Assembly: GCA_914767715.1 (NCBI GenBank)
Contig: OU612066.1
Location: 38,352,283 to 38,416,282 of the forward strand
Length of the DNA stretch: 64,000 bases
Direction of reading: 5' to 3'
Source of the DNA: Membranipora membranacea
Taxonomy: Eukaryota; Bryozoa; Gymnolaemata; Cheilostomatida; Membraniporidae
The notes beneath the pieces are model-generated. The model was given only the letters and a program-made list of their open reading frames with translations, ran no database searches and had not been told where the DNA came from. Of this stretch, positions 11,224-24,325 are shown one piece after another (position 1 is the first letter of the stretch; every line of letters begins with the position of its first letter). The translations under genes and the position numbers were made by a program.

Positions 11224-11229
11224 AATAAA
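11224..11229 (+). terminator. APEX1 poly(A) signal
   Basis: AATAAA 287 nt after the APEX1 stop codon, the first canonical signal downstream. On the opposite strand AATAAA lies at 11270-11265 and 11199-11194, which would serve CNEP1R1, so the two 3' UTRs probably overlap. Confidence 0.6.
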
Positions 11230-11517
11230 ATATTACCTAATTAAAAAAGCCTGCATACCATACATTTATTTATGGCTTAAATCGAATGAAATATCAGCAT
11301 AGACTCAAGAGTTAAATATAGACTGATTATTTACAGGGCCTCCGTAGTAGAGGCGTGGACTGCTCTTTTTTTATACAGTAATTTTGGCAATAAGATGGCC
11401 TCACAGGCTGGACTGGGGAGTAGTAATCAGTAGTAATCAGCTTATGATACACAGAGAGGTGGTTTGGTGTATACTGCCCAGAGGTGTAATAAATTGTGAG
11501 CTAGAGATGATCGACGC

Positions 11518-13486
11518 TCACGTTGTGGGTGGTCGAGGCTTCAATATAAGCTTCCCAGTCTGCAATAGAGGACATGTGAACATGTGATGTGAAGTACTGG
11601 TTTTACTGATATATCAGCACAAAGGGCAAGTGAATCCAATAAAGGGAGAAGACTTCCCTCTTGTTTACTAATTACTACAACAAAAGATTGAATTCCAGTG
11701 AAAATTTTATTTTAAAAACTCATTTGTATCTTCGAACCCGTCTGAATGCCCCCCCCCCCCCTCCCCACAAGGATCATGAAAAACTTCTATGCAAAATATT
11801 TGGTGCAGTGGGTGTTTCAAATTCAAAATAACGTGCCGTTGTGCTTCATCAGGGAGGGTGGGACTCCCTGGTTTCATCTCAATTCAATTTGAGAAAAATT
11901 ACGCCAGTGATTGGTAATCAATAATTGCAAACCACAGTAATTTGTGTTTTGTCAACACTTTACCAGAGATTGTGTTAATATACTTACGTCATCACATGCC
12001 ATATTATAGTCTTCTAAAACAAGCCGACACCTTGAGGCTATACTGTAAAATATACTGTGTCAAGGACAAAACACGGTATCCAATGATAACATCGCAAGAG
12101 TGGTCTTTCGAATCATTGAAAGAGAAAACTTTTTTATCATATCGTTTGTTCCAGATATCTCAAGGTTCATACTTGATTGTTAGGGCATTGCTCATTATTT
12201 ATTATATATGAGGATCTATAAGGGAATCAAATGTGGGAACTCAACGTGAATTGAGGCCCATCGATCTAAACCAGATTTGGTTTTGATGTGATAAAAGGAT
12301 ACATTGATGGTGCGACGACTCGTTTATGTATTCCAGCTAAGAATAACATGATAAGTATAAGTACACTAGCTGTAAACATCCAATGATCTAACAGTGACTG
12401 TAATAATGTTATCTACAACAAGATAACAGTCAAGTATTCATACAAAGTAGTACAGATACTATAAGATGAAACGGGGAACAGAAGAGCAAACCTAGTAATA
12501 TACTAACATCCCAAATTCAGTATCAGTTAGATTTCAAGCTGGGTAGGTGGGATGGATCCATTGATGAGAGCTGTTCCAATTAAATGTAATGCCAAATACA
12601 TATTACACAAATCATTATGTCAATATTTAGCTTGATTCTGTAAAACTGACTTAGTAGGTCATGTCTGATTATAACCAATGAGCTTCATCGTCTTTTTAAT
12701 CGAAATATTGCATACAACAAAAATTGAAATAAATATTTACCTGCATAGTGTTGGGATCCCTGAGCCAATTCCACGCACCTGTCGCAGTGCAGATTGTTGT
12801 TAGTATGAGGACAACTAAAACAGAACAATAAAAACTTTCCACCTACAGCTTACCATATAAAACAGGAATACACAGACCGAAAATTAAGTTACCAGCTTAT
12901 TATTCCTTCCCATAAATAATGTCTTAGCTCTATTCTAGGACACTAATGATGAGATGCTGATTTATTACTCATACCGCGATGATTTAAGCCTGAGCATATA
13001 GTTTCATAGATCGATAACTTACTTCTCCATCTGCCTGTAGGCGGTTGAAGCGAGGCTATTACTTCTGTAAGTCGCCGCTCGAAAGCTTTCAAATCTAAAA
13101 ATATTTACTATTGTTTAAAAAATGCCGCAATCACGAGTCGTTATATCTGTGATAACCACCACCAATACAATCAATGAACGGCATATGACAATTAAATGTA
13201 ATTTGTGATACTGATTTCGGTCCAGAGTCAGGTCCCAAATTACCAAGACATAAGATGAGGCCTAGAGCAACAGAATGAGGGATAAAGTATGGATAAATTT
13301 ACTCAGCTTTCACAGCAATGAACTACCTATAAAGTTACTGAATCTTCCAATGGGTACTTCTCATATGAGGATTGCTGATGTAAAGATCCTTATTAAATTG
13401 AGTGTAATTATCATAAATATTGTCAACCTAACAAAGTCAATAAGTAGTAAGGCTTTTATCTCACCTTCAGTCTGCTCATGGGACAT
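11518..13486 (-). CDS. CNEP1R1: Nuclear envelope phosphatase regulatory subunit 1 (TMEM188 family)
   Basis: Six small exons on the minus strand: 13486-13465, 13094-13023, 12814-12741, 12412-12303, 12042-11988, 11559-11518. They total 375 nt, 124 residues; human CNEP1R1 has 125. The protein is the membrane partner of phosphatase CTDNEP1, which dephosphorylates lipin at the nuclear envelope/ER and so restrains lipid synthesis. Conserved stretches: [67 protein letters not shown]. Two hydrophobic segments fit the family's two membrane spans. Each splice site is GT..AG and each phase joins cleanly. The gene is tail to tail with APEX1. All exons but one are under 80 codons' worth of DNA interrupted, so it is invisible to simple ORF calling. 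Confidence 0.95.
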
Positions 13487-13691
13487 CCTGCTGTCTCCTG
13501 CTGTCTGCTTGACTCAAACTAGATACTAAAGATCTGTGTGACTCTTATACTACAGACAAACGGTACAAATGGTACATGTTATAAATTGTTTAAATGATAT
13601 AATTCAGCAAAAATATATATGTTAAACTCCCTAGTAACCAAGCTAGCTAAAGTGAAACTCACTACTAAAAAGTGGACAAGACAACAAAAAC

Positions 13692-13720
13692 AGACCGTTC
13701 TGCAAAGGAATGACGGTCTG
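13692..13720. repeat. Short hairpin
   Basis: CAGACCGT and ACGGTCTG pair across a 13-nt loop, just upstream of CNEP1R1. Function unknown; may be chance. Confidence 0.35.
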
Positions 13721-15581
13721 GATCAGTGGTCGCCATCCCGCTAACAATTTTAACTCAGCAGGCACATCTATATCAATTTCCCACAAGGAAGCTGAGAACA
13801 TGGGTTGAAACAAGTTAAGGCCTATTGAAATTCAACCTACAGAATCATTCCAAAATCATTTTATGATATAAAATTAGTACTTAAGGGTGAGTTGAGTAGG
13901 ATGGCTCAATCATTGAGTAGGTAGGTAGAGGTTGGAGGGATATTACCGATAAGGCCTATACCAAGTTTAGTGATATATGTGAAGGAAGCTGAGTAGTCAC
14001 AGCTTAGTGTAGATGTTGATGGATTACCTAGTAGTTTGTGGAGGCAGTTGTGTAGCTTGCTGTGATGGTTGACCTTTGGTGCACGCGTCTGCATTAGACA
14101 AATAATAACTTCTGGCTTCTCTCCTCTTCTGACTAAAAAAAAATAAAACACACACAGTGAGGGAGAATTTGCTGGCTAAGCTTTTCTATATGCTTTATTC
14201 CTATGATCTGGTCATAATATATGCATACAGTGGGATTAAGAGTTGGTATTAGCCCCCTAGTATATTTCAGTGAGGCAATGGAATTTGGAAAGGAGTTTTT
14301 TTTACATGTCTCTCTCAGTCAGTGTGATGTGAGTGTTGTTGCGGTTAGTTGATTGATGTTCTGTTTGCTGGTGTGTACAAACCTACCAGTGCTCTGTGTG
14401 TAGCAATTAAGATTGATAAACTATGGAGAAGATTCGAGAGTCTGGCAGCATTGAATAAGCTTAGTTCATTGTTGATAAGCAACAAATCCACATCTCAATA
14501 GTGATCACTTTTAATTACAGTTTGAGTTTCACTTCAGGAAAAACTACAAAAATTATTTGGAAATTTTGTGTGGCACTGTAACAGTCTGACTAGTTAACAT
14601 GTGGTACTTCAACAATGATTCTACAAGGACCTGAAGCTAACAGGCTGATGTTGTTAGAAGTTGTCCTCTCATAGGTCAGGTGACAACAACTACTTCTCAT
14701 GATGGAAGGCCACCTTTAGCAGCAGGGAGGGTGCCTCTCTGGTAGCAGCAGTGTCTTATTTATTTCTTAATTTTGGTTCACAAATTTTTTTGTCTCAAAT
14801 TGGTTTAACAAGCACTCCACAATAACAGAGATAGTGAAGCAATCCCGGTTTGGTTTTACAGGGCTTCCTTGTCATTGACTGCCTGCGTATGAAATTGCCC
14901 TAGCCTAAACCAATTATCGGCTGAATGATATATATGCCCGTCAAACTGGTTGGGTACCGCGCGGACGCGATTCCTAATCACCCTTACAGTTGAATATATT
15001 TATTTATTCTTCTTTTCACAAAACTCATTACTTCACTTTAAAGCAAAGGAGAATATTGAGAAAGGACATATTTGAAGAAGTGTTCCTCAGCCTGCCAATT
15101 TTTTCTCTGGATTACTGCCATAGCCAACTGAATAAAAAATGTAAACCTCATGCCAAAATTATTGGGTTACAGAATCATACGTTATTATTAGTAGTTCAAC
15201 CGCTGCAATATCCAGCCATGTTTGTCAATACAAACAATACTAAGTCATAAGACCAGACCAGATAAGGATTTGTATTATGAATAGTCATCCACTCTTGTAT
15301 TCAGATGTAACAACTCCCTATCATACCACTAAAAATATACAAGAATGCTATCAGCACTTATTTTCCTGCTTCGCCTTGCCTATTTTGCTCTCTTTCAAAT
15401 ATTTAGAGTTGCATGATTTGCATTGCAGTATTTGCACATTTGGGGCAGATGCAATAATATCATAATTATTTCATCAAGTATTGCAGTTAAACATTGCAGG
15501 TCTTCTGCACAAGATCTCGCCAGATGTTTCATAAAAGTTTTTTTTGAACAGCAAAGAGAAGAATATTTAGGGTTTTCTAAT
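13721..15581. other. Intergenic DNA, no gene supported
   Basis: Between the 5' side of CNEP1R1 and the 3' side of actin. An open frame on the minus strand at 14151-13906 sits after an acceptor-like T-rich AG, but it matches nothing known and joins to no other exon. Otherwise AT-rich with no clear repeat. Confidence 0.45.
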
Positions 15582-15587
15582 TTTATT
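15582..15587 (-). terminator. Actin poly(A) signal
   Basis: AATAAA on the minus strand about 270 nt after the actin stop codon; a reasonable 3' end for the transcript. Confidence 0.5.
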
Positions 15588-15855
15588 TGAACATGTTGCG
15601 ACCTATAAACGTGAACAGTAAATAATTATTTTACATGAGCATTTTTACACCTCATAACATCCTTCTACCACAGACCAGTCAGTTTTTGTCAGATGTTGGA
15701 AAACTGCAAAATGATAACAAAATAACAAATTGCTTGCTTGTTTAGTGTTTAAAAAACAGGAGGAAAAGATGACTAGGTACAAGCTAAGAGTCCTCGAGTG
15801 ATTATCAATTGATGACTTGTTGTTAGTACAGTCAAAATTAAAAGCTGGTAACAGC

Positions 15856-17422
<1,567 letters not shown>

Positions 17423-17511
17423 TTATTTAGTGGAGAGAAAAAGAGAAGACTTAGCACAACACCTTCCAAGACTGGACTGACTTTCTACAATCACACCCAG
17501 ATATTTATAGG

Positions 17512-17519
17512 ACCGGTGT
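17512..17519 (-). promoter_or_regulatory. Actin TATA box
   Basis: TATAAATA on the minus strand, about 105 nt upstream of the actin ATG and 17 nt downstream of the CArG box. The spacing suits a short 5' UTR starting near 17485. Confidence 0.7.
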
Positions 17520-17535
17520 TTCTTGGGAATTATTC

Positions 17536-17545
17536 CCTTATAAGG
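17536..17545 (-). promoter_or_regulatory. CArG box (SRF site) of the actin promoter
   Basis: CCTTATAAGG is a perfect match to CC(A/T)6GG, the serum response factor site. It lies 16 bp upstream of the TATA box. CArG boxes close to the TATA box are a known feature of animal actin promoters, so SRF control is likely; binding is inferred. Confidence 0.75.
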
Positions 17546-20165
17546 AAAGTGGAATGAGCCAATTGATTCATTCAACATAATTCACTGCTGAGAAGTTTGA
17601 GCTAATTTCCAAATTGGCCAATGATATTGCGTCGGCTTTTCACTGCAGCCCTGCAATGTTTACTTCCCACTTCCGGGTGTGCTCAATATTTTTTCTTCCT
17701 GATTTACCAATATTCAGTTGCCTACTTCTGAAAATGTATGTTTTTGCCAACTACATTCCTGCCACATGTATAGCTTTATGCATAAGAGTGTCTAGCTATC
17801 TAATATTATACATCTATCAACAGCAACATAGCTGTCATATACAAATAAGTGGCCCATTTGTATTAAGATGATGGTTGTTTTTGTAGGGGATGATGTGGTA
17901 CCACAAAAAAGAAGTGGAAATATGGATTGTTCATTGGAAGTTAAAAAAAGAAGATGAATCAATCAAGTGTCTGGAATAATGATCTTTTCCATGGATGGTA
18001 TGTGGTGCTTGGTGTAACTATAGTCAAGTAGTGTGTAGTAAGTATTTTTTTAAGATTTAGACTTGCCAACTGTTCTATTGGGTGGTACCAGATAGAGGTA
18101 GTTCACTATCATAATTTCAAGACTTGGCATTTTATCCATTTTACTTAGATCATGGAAATTGTTTTTAAACGCTGAAATGAGCAGACCACTGTTCAAAAAT
18201 TGTAAATGACATGCATACTATCTATCTAAGTATGTAACACGCACACTATGTAAGTTGTACTTGATGATGATGAGAAAATTTGGGCATCATCAAAATCGTC
18301 CTCCAAAGTTTGATCACAAATGAAAAATATAACATTGATAATGGGAAAAAAAATTTTCACTGTCGAGACCTTTTCTTGAGGATGTCCACAAATATCTCAA
18401 GATAGTGTTGATCCTAACCACTGTAGATGATCAGTATGGAAAGCTGAAGGATGTTTGTTAATGAATTTTGCACACTAGTGTTTTTTCGTATCAGTACTGG
18501 TGGTATCCACGTTGGTGTTGGTGTTGCAGTTTGTTATTCTCGTCTGGGAACATTTTCAATGACTTGTTCTGTAACAAAAAGAAGTTGAAACATTTTTGAG
18601 CTGGAATGTCAGTAATGTGCCTGCTTACATATATTTTCAGGTGGCGTGTTTATTTCATTGTCGAACAATAGTGAGTCACGATGACTGACGTGGGAGGAGC
18701 CCGCCCATGACGGAGGACAGATTGCGTAGTATCATAAACATGCCCTCAAAGCCAACAATTTGAAATAATCTTTTGAGATAAGATGAGTACTTTGCTTTTA
18801 ATGCTAAAGTGTAGTTGTTCTGTTTGTAATTTAGTAGCGTTGATTGAACTTTATCGATAAGGAATCTCCTTCATTCGCAGTTTTGGTTTACTTATACTTA
18901 TAAGGCAGTTCGTCAGCTCAAATAGACTACACTTTGTTTGTATTGGACACAATCATGGGTTAGCAAGTTTCGCATACTTTGCTTCTCAGGCAGTAAATGC
19001 ACAATAAATAGCAAGTAGGGGAAGGAATATAGTTTCTATTTTTATTTGGGGAGTGAAGTAATGCTGACAGCTTGTAAGGCTGTTTCACATGATGGGAATA
19101 TCTCACCAGTTTCTCCTCGATATGATCGATCTGACTTTTAACATCGAGCTGCCAACTCTACAAAGAGAAAAGTTCATACAGGGAAGTTATATTACGATCA
19201 CTTCCATGTTGTTGCTCAGACCAGAGAACTAGTTCAAACCACAACAATGCTGGCCCAGACACCTCCAGGGTCCTAGATCTATCAGCCTTGACTGTTAGTA
19301 AAAAGTAAATATGATCTGTGGGAGTGTAATGATTGATTGTGTTAATGTGCCTATGTGCACATTATCGTTATCCTATGAGCTATAACTATTTCTATGATCA
19401 CTGCAGCAATGCTGTACGATTGTATTATTTGCTTCACGCATCGGGCTATCCTTATTTGGTGGTATGCAATTTGTAAAACCAAATCAAGCAGTTTGTTATC
19501 GGGTACGATACACACTTATTGTAATCAGTTATATGACATCTCACTTGAAATTCTAAGTCATCAAGTTCGCTAAAATATGGGACACTACCCTAGATTTAGG
19601 AAAAATTTGACTGTCCCAGTTCCAGTAACACCGTTAAAAACCATGTCTTCTTCACTGTATATTATTTTTTTGTATATGTTTTGTTATTGTATTTGTCTAC
19701 CTTGACTTTTTTTTATTTGTTGATTTAGAAGGGGGCAGGGAATGGGCCAGGGGTCATCTTACTGAGAAGTGAACATCGATACTTGTACCCAGTTGGTGAT
19801 TTAACTTTTTCTTCTCTTTTGCAATCTGTCCATATCCTTCTGGGTTTTTTTTTAGTCGATTCAATTTCTTTTATATTAAATTTTGGATTTGCTGTATGCA
19901 AATTCTAGGCTGCTTTCCGCTAGAATAAAATTTAATCTTGCTGGTGCATGCTGGCTTCATCCATAAAAGGTAAACACTTGATGACTTTGCTCAACTTCAA
20001 ACATTCAGTCTGCTGCAGCAGGCAGCTTTGAGTATTCAGTGAGCGAAGCGTCGGCGGAATGAATATATTAGATTTTATTGCATGAATGCGGATGAGGCCC
20101 TTTATATGGATTACTTATACTGCTGCGTATGCTGCCTCAGCTATAATGGGCTTTGTTTACTGATA
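17546..20165. other. Intergenic DNA, no gene seen
   Basis: About 2.6 kb upstream of actin without recognisable exons on either strand. No clear element ends were found. It may include distal actin control sequence. Confidence 0.5.
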
Positions 20166-21044
20166 CTAATTAGGCTTTGAGTAAAGTAGGGTTGTGGTCA
20201 GATCTAGAGGTGTAGCCATAGTGAAGGCCAATGAGTTTTTGCTGTTTAGGCCGGTGTGACATGGTTGGCAGACTGCCAAGCTTCTCTTGAGGGGGATTGC
20301 TGGTCTGACTTTGGTGTTTACATCATTGTGATGCTGGTGAGAGTCAGAGGAGAAATCATGACCTAATCCTAGCTTTGTAATAACCAATAACCACTCAGTG
20401 ATGATAGATGTGAAACAATGAGTAAATCAGCATAATAGGCTTGTTATGCAATATCATCTAAAGATAGATATGATAAGAAGAGCACAAACACAGTCAACTC
20501 TCATTGTGTCCCTCATGTTATTATCTGAACTAATTACAATCTATCTACAGTACACTCGTATTAATGAATAAATGAGAGTCTTGCAAGGCCATTTGGTATC
20601 CTTTTATGTACTGGGTCAGCGATATGTGTGAGATCATATCTGCTTCTACGCAATGCATCATCACTTTTACTTTGCAATGTTTATTTGTTCTATATGTGGG
20701 GTCTTGTTACCTGATAGCCCGACTCTACGACTTTTGTTTTGACGCCGAGGTTCTCGTAACAAACATACAAGAAGAGTAGGCCTACACTGTGACACAGCAT
20801 ATCTAATTATATACTTGTTTGTTTGGTACGTCAGTAATATAATATATTACAAGTATTCACTTCTCTGTGTCACACTCACTGAGTACTGTTCTCTCTTCTC
20901 CATCTTATGTTCTTTTGGCAGTCTCCATTCCTGTGGATGTTGAAGCTTAGGCTCGGGTAGATTGATGTTAGCCAGTCCGAATGAGCTGGTATTAGATGAT
21001 ACACCAGGACTCGACGGTCTGTGTCCTGCTGCCAGATAAGCCAT
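20166..21044 (-). CDS. Possible small gene of unknown function, three exons
   Basis: Exons 21044-20880, 20752-20711 and 20372-20166 join in phase 0 to 137 codons ending in TAG. Exon 1 starts with ATG, is Pro/Ser-rich (MAYLAAGHRPSSPGVSSNTS) and ends PKEHKMEKREQYS before a strong GTGAGT donor. Exon 2 (NLGVKTKVVESGYQ) ends at a GTAACA donor; its acceptor (ACGAG) is weak. Exon 3 is the least convincing. No signal peptide or membrane segment is seen and no family was recognised. Exon 1 is the best-supported part by composition and donor; the rest could be wrong or the gene could be noncoding. Confidence 0.4.
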
Positions 21045-22837
21045 TATCTACCTGACAATAACATTGAAAATAACACCATACTGAATACTGATAGTGAATG
21101 TAGTTTCGGGAAGATCTCTGGCAATGGTGAGGAAATTCTATTTGGAGACAACTCCAAAGGCGTTAGCCTTACTTACTACCCGTAATAACACATCTGCAGG
21201 AGACAAGACAGACAGACAAAAATTCAAAATGGGACTTGGCAACTGTAACAGAGAATAATTTTAAAAGGGTGTAACATCAGCTTGTATTTTCCTGTCCGCT
21301 GGGCGCAGCTTGTCAAAGTCGTGTAACTCATTCAAATCGGTGTTTTACATCATCGCAGTGTGTGACTTGAAAAACACATCCTTTGTTATAGTATCAGCTT
21401 CATAGCCCTATGCTGTTGTCGGTATACGGTTGTATACGGTTGCATCGTTTATTGTAACCTTTGTCTCCGACCTAAGCGTCACTTTTCTTTTGAATTAACT
21501 ATAAGATGTGAAATGTGTTGTGCTGAAATGTTTGGGAAAAAAGCTGTTTTGTTTGTCTTGGTCTTATGAAGGAAGGTCTGGGTATTGTTATAAGTTTATT
21601 TACGTATTCCAGTGGTAAACAAGGCTTCATCCAATTGAGATTATAATGAATCGCTGACATCCCAATGGGTGAATTACAAGAGTAACAGGACCACTTCAAA
21701 ACAATACCTCCTGCTCTATACAGGAAGGGTATAATCCCTCGTCTAAATGACCTCCCTCCGACCTTAGTCCCTCAAATCTCATCCACTTATCCGCTTACAA
21801 ATTAATCTTTTTCTCCCCATGATAAATGAGCCTTCTTGTAATGCCCATCTACTCGATTCAGGGACAAGTTTTGTAAGTTCCCACTATATAATGTGTAGCA
21901 ATTTCGCTATATTTGGCTCTATTTTGTTACATTTCAGACTCATGGTATTAACTCAAGGTGTAGTATCAGTGATAGGTTCTAGGATATCAGCCGGAACCTG
22001 ACAGATCAGTGATGTATACGGGATGACAGGAAGTCAGCCTGTAGATGTTAGGGTGGATTAGACATGTAAGTATGTATATCAGGTAATGCTGCTGTCTCCC
22101 TCTGCCTCCCGCTGCCTCAGTCATCATTATCTCATCACTGACTCAGCGATAATCTGAGGTATAAACCTCCTCTGTGATTGATAGGCTTTGTTAGTTTGTA
22201 ATGACTCAGGTTATTTTACTGAAGTCAGGCTAATTAATACATACCTGGATATTGAGCAGTGATCGCTAATTCACTGTCTCCCTGCAGTCACTTTGTAATT
22301 ATGATATGTGAGTTTAGCTGGCTGTTGATCTCAGTCTTATGCCCATTTATGGTCAGACTCTGGGTAGTGATGTCTTATGATATGCTGCCCGGAGACCCCA
22401 GATGTAATTTGTATGCGTGTTTGATCTCCCTGGTGTAGAATAATGACTTTCCAATGATCTGAGTTGGTAGAAAGCTTGTTTCTCTCTCTTGTAATCTCAC
22501 TACATCAATGACTGATTGTGACTTTACCCGATAACTTAGTCGGCCAGACGACAGCAAACTTAATTTGCTGCCTTGATCGGTTTACTTTTGTCAGCATTTC
22601 AAAGGATTTGATATAAATATAATAGAATGTTGTTTGTCTTATCAAAATGCTTTCCTTGCTTAGTGAGTGCTGGGTATTGAACTGTTTTGTGTAGCAACCA
22701 GAAAAGATTGGTGCTCTAGTGTTCAGTGCGAAAATCAACCTTGAATTTTTTCCTTACTTCTGATTTGGGTCCTGAGACCCTCCTACAAAAGCCTAAATAT
22801 TTGACATTGAGGTTGATTGAGCACATTTTGACTGCTA
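21045..22837. other. Intergenic DNA, no gene seen
   Basis: No coding exon or clear element was recognised. Just upstream of the 20166-21044 model a CAG precedes the ATG by a few bases and could be a 5' UTR acceptor. Confidence 0.45.
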
Positions 22838-22926
22838 CACAGAGTAAGGATATATCACAGAGTAAGGATATATATATATATATATATATATATATCCTTA
22901 CTCTGTGGATATATCCTTACTCTGTG
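22838..22926. repeat. Two-tier hairpin with (TA)n centre
   Basis: The motif CACAGAGTAAGGATATAT occurs twice on the left and its complement twice on the right, around a pure TA centre, making an 89-bp palindrome with a 1-nt difference between arms. A partial copy of the same motif lies at 24239-24262. Probably a small foldback repeat family. Confidence 0.8.
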
Positions 22927-24300
22927 ATTGCTAGCTGTAACAACAATGTGATGTAGAGAATATCACATCATGTCAAAAATATAACCCCATCAAATTATGG
23001 TCATCCAAAAGTTTTGATGTCAGTTTCACCTCCATGTCATTGTATAGAGTCAGCCCACCAGCTAAGATAAGATTCTAATTGATTAAATACATGAGTGCAG
23101 CATTGTTTGGATAGTTACTGTTTGGGTTTAGTAGATTGTTGTCTACTTTGATTGTGAGTTGCAGAACTGGTGATAAAAGGAAGGTACCTTCCCAGAGGTC
23201 GGAACTGACAATTTGGTAAGACAATATCTTCTCGGCTTGGATTGCACCAAACAATATAATTATACCACACAACCCTAATCACTGATGCCAGTCACTAATT
23301 TACACATGTAAGTAGCATTGTGTAATAGTTAATAATTCTATAGGCTCTGCATTTAATGAATAACATTGGGGTTAGTTTTATTCAACACACCACTCATTAT
23401 TTTCTCAGCAGGAAGTTGTATGTATATTTGTATGTTGTTGTTTATGTGCCGGGAGTGACACACTTATAGAATTCTCAGACAAACTGAGCAATTCATCGCT
23501 TGTCAGACTCTTCCGCTGTGTAATAATGTGACTTGTTGATGTGCTGCAATCCTGTAAATGGTACTGATGATGACTATGATTAAAAAACCAGAGACTTGAG
23601 TCACCATGTAACGATCAGACCAATGTTTAGTTCATTGATCAGACTGTCATGTTAGATATGATGTTAGATGTGATCACGCCCCCATCTGTTATCTGTCATT
23701 CCACCCCATTCCTCCTCTATGTCTCAATCATACGTGGATGATTATCTGAGCCTTTTCTTAGAACTTGTTTTTGCATGAAAAGTACATTTTTTTGTGCCAA
23801 TTAAATGGTCTTCTTACTCATTGTTGGTCTGCAAAAGAGAATCATCATGAGGTTTTCGCAGAAATAGATATCACAAAGAACAAATTGTTTACGTTTGTTT
23901 GGATGGTATTGCACCAACTTTAGATACATCTAACAAAGAAGCATATAATTTTCAGGTCGTTGCCTTTCCTCGTATGCCATCTTCTATGGTCTATTGTGCC
24001 AATGACCAGTAACTAGCCACCAGAGTAGAGTTTTGACCTCCTTATTTCTTGTCTTAATTGAAATGTCAAGCTTATTTAGTGCAACCATTGTCACATACAT
24101 CCAATCCAATAGCATAACCACCATCGGATCTGGAATGCCACCAGCATAGAAATATTTACTTTACTCTGCACTTTTAGCGTCAGTTGCATATTTGTGGTCT
24201 CCCTTGGTCTCATATTTCCCATGATATGATCACATTGTAAGGATATATCCTTACTCTGTGATATGATGTCACGTCGTATTCTCACCTATATTCTACCTTC
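22927..24300. other. Intergenic DNA and 5' flank of the dehydratase gene
   Basis: No gene seen. A partial copy of the 22838-22926 motif lies at 24239-24262. A TTCATTCCAG acceptor-like site just before the dehydratase ATG suggests a 5' UTR intron. Confidence 0.4.
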
Positions 24301-24325
24301 ATTCCAGTGAGAAGTAATTATCACC

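Noticed and set aside
13906-14151. Minus-strand open frame upstream of CNEP1R1
   Set aside because: Begins at an acceptor-like site but matches no family and no partner exon was found.
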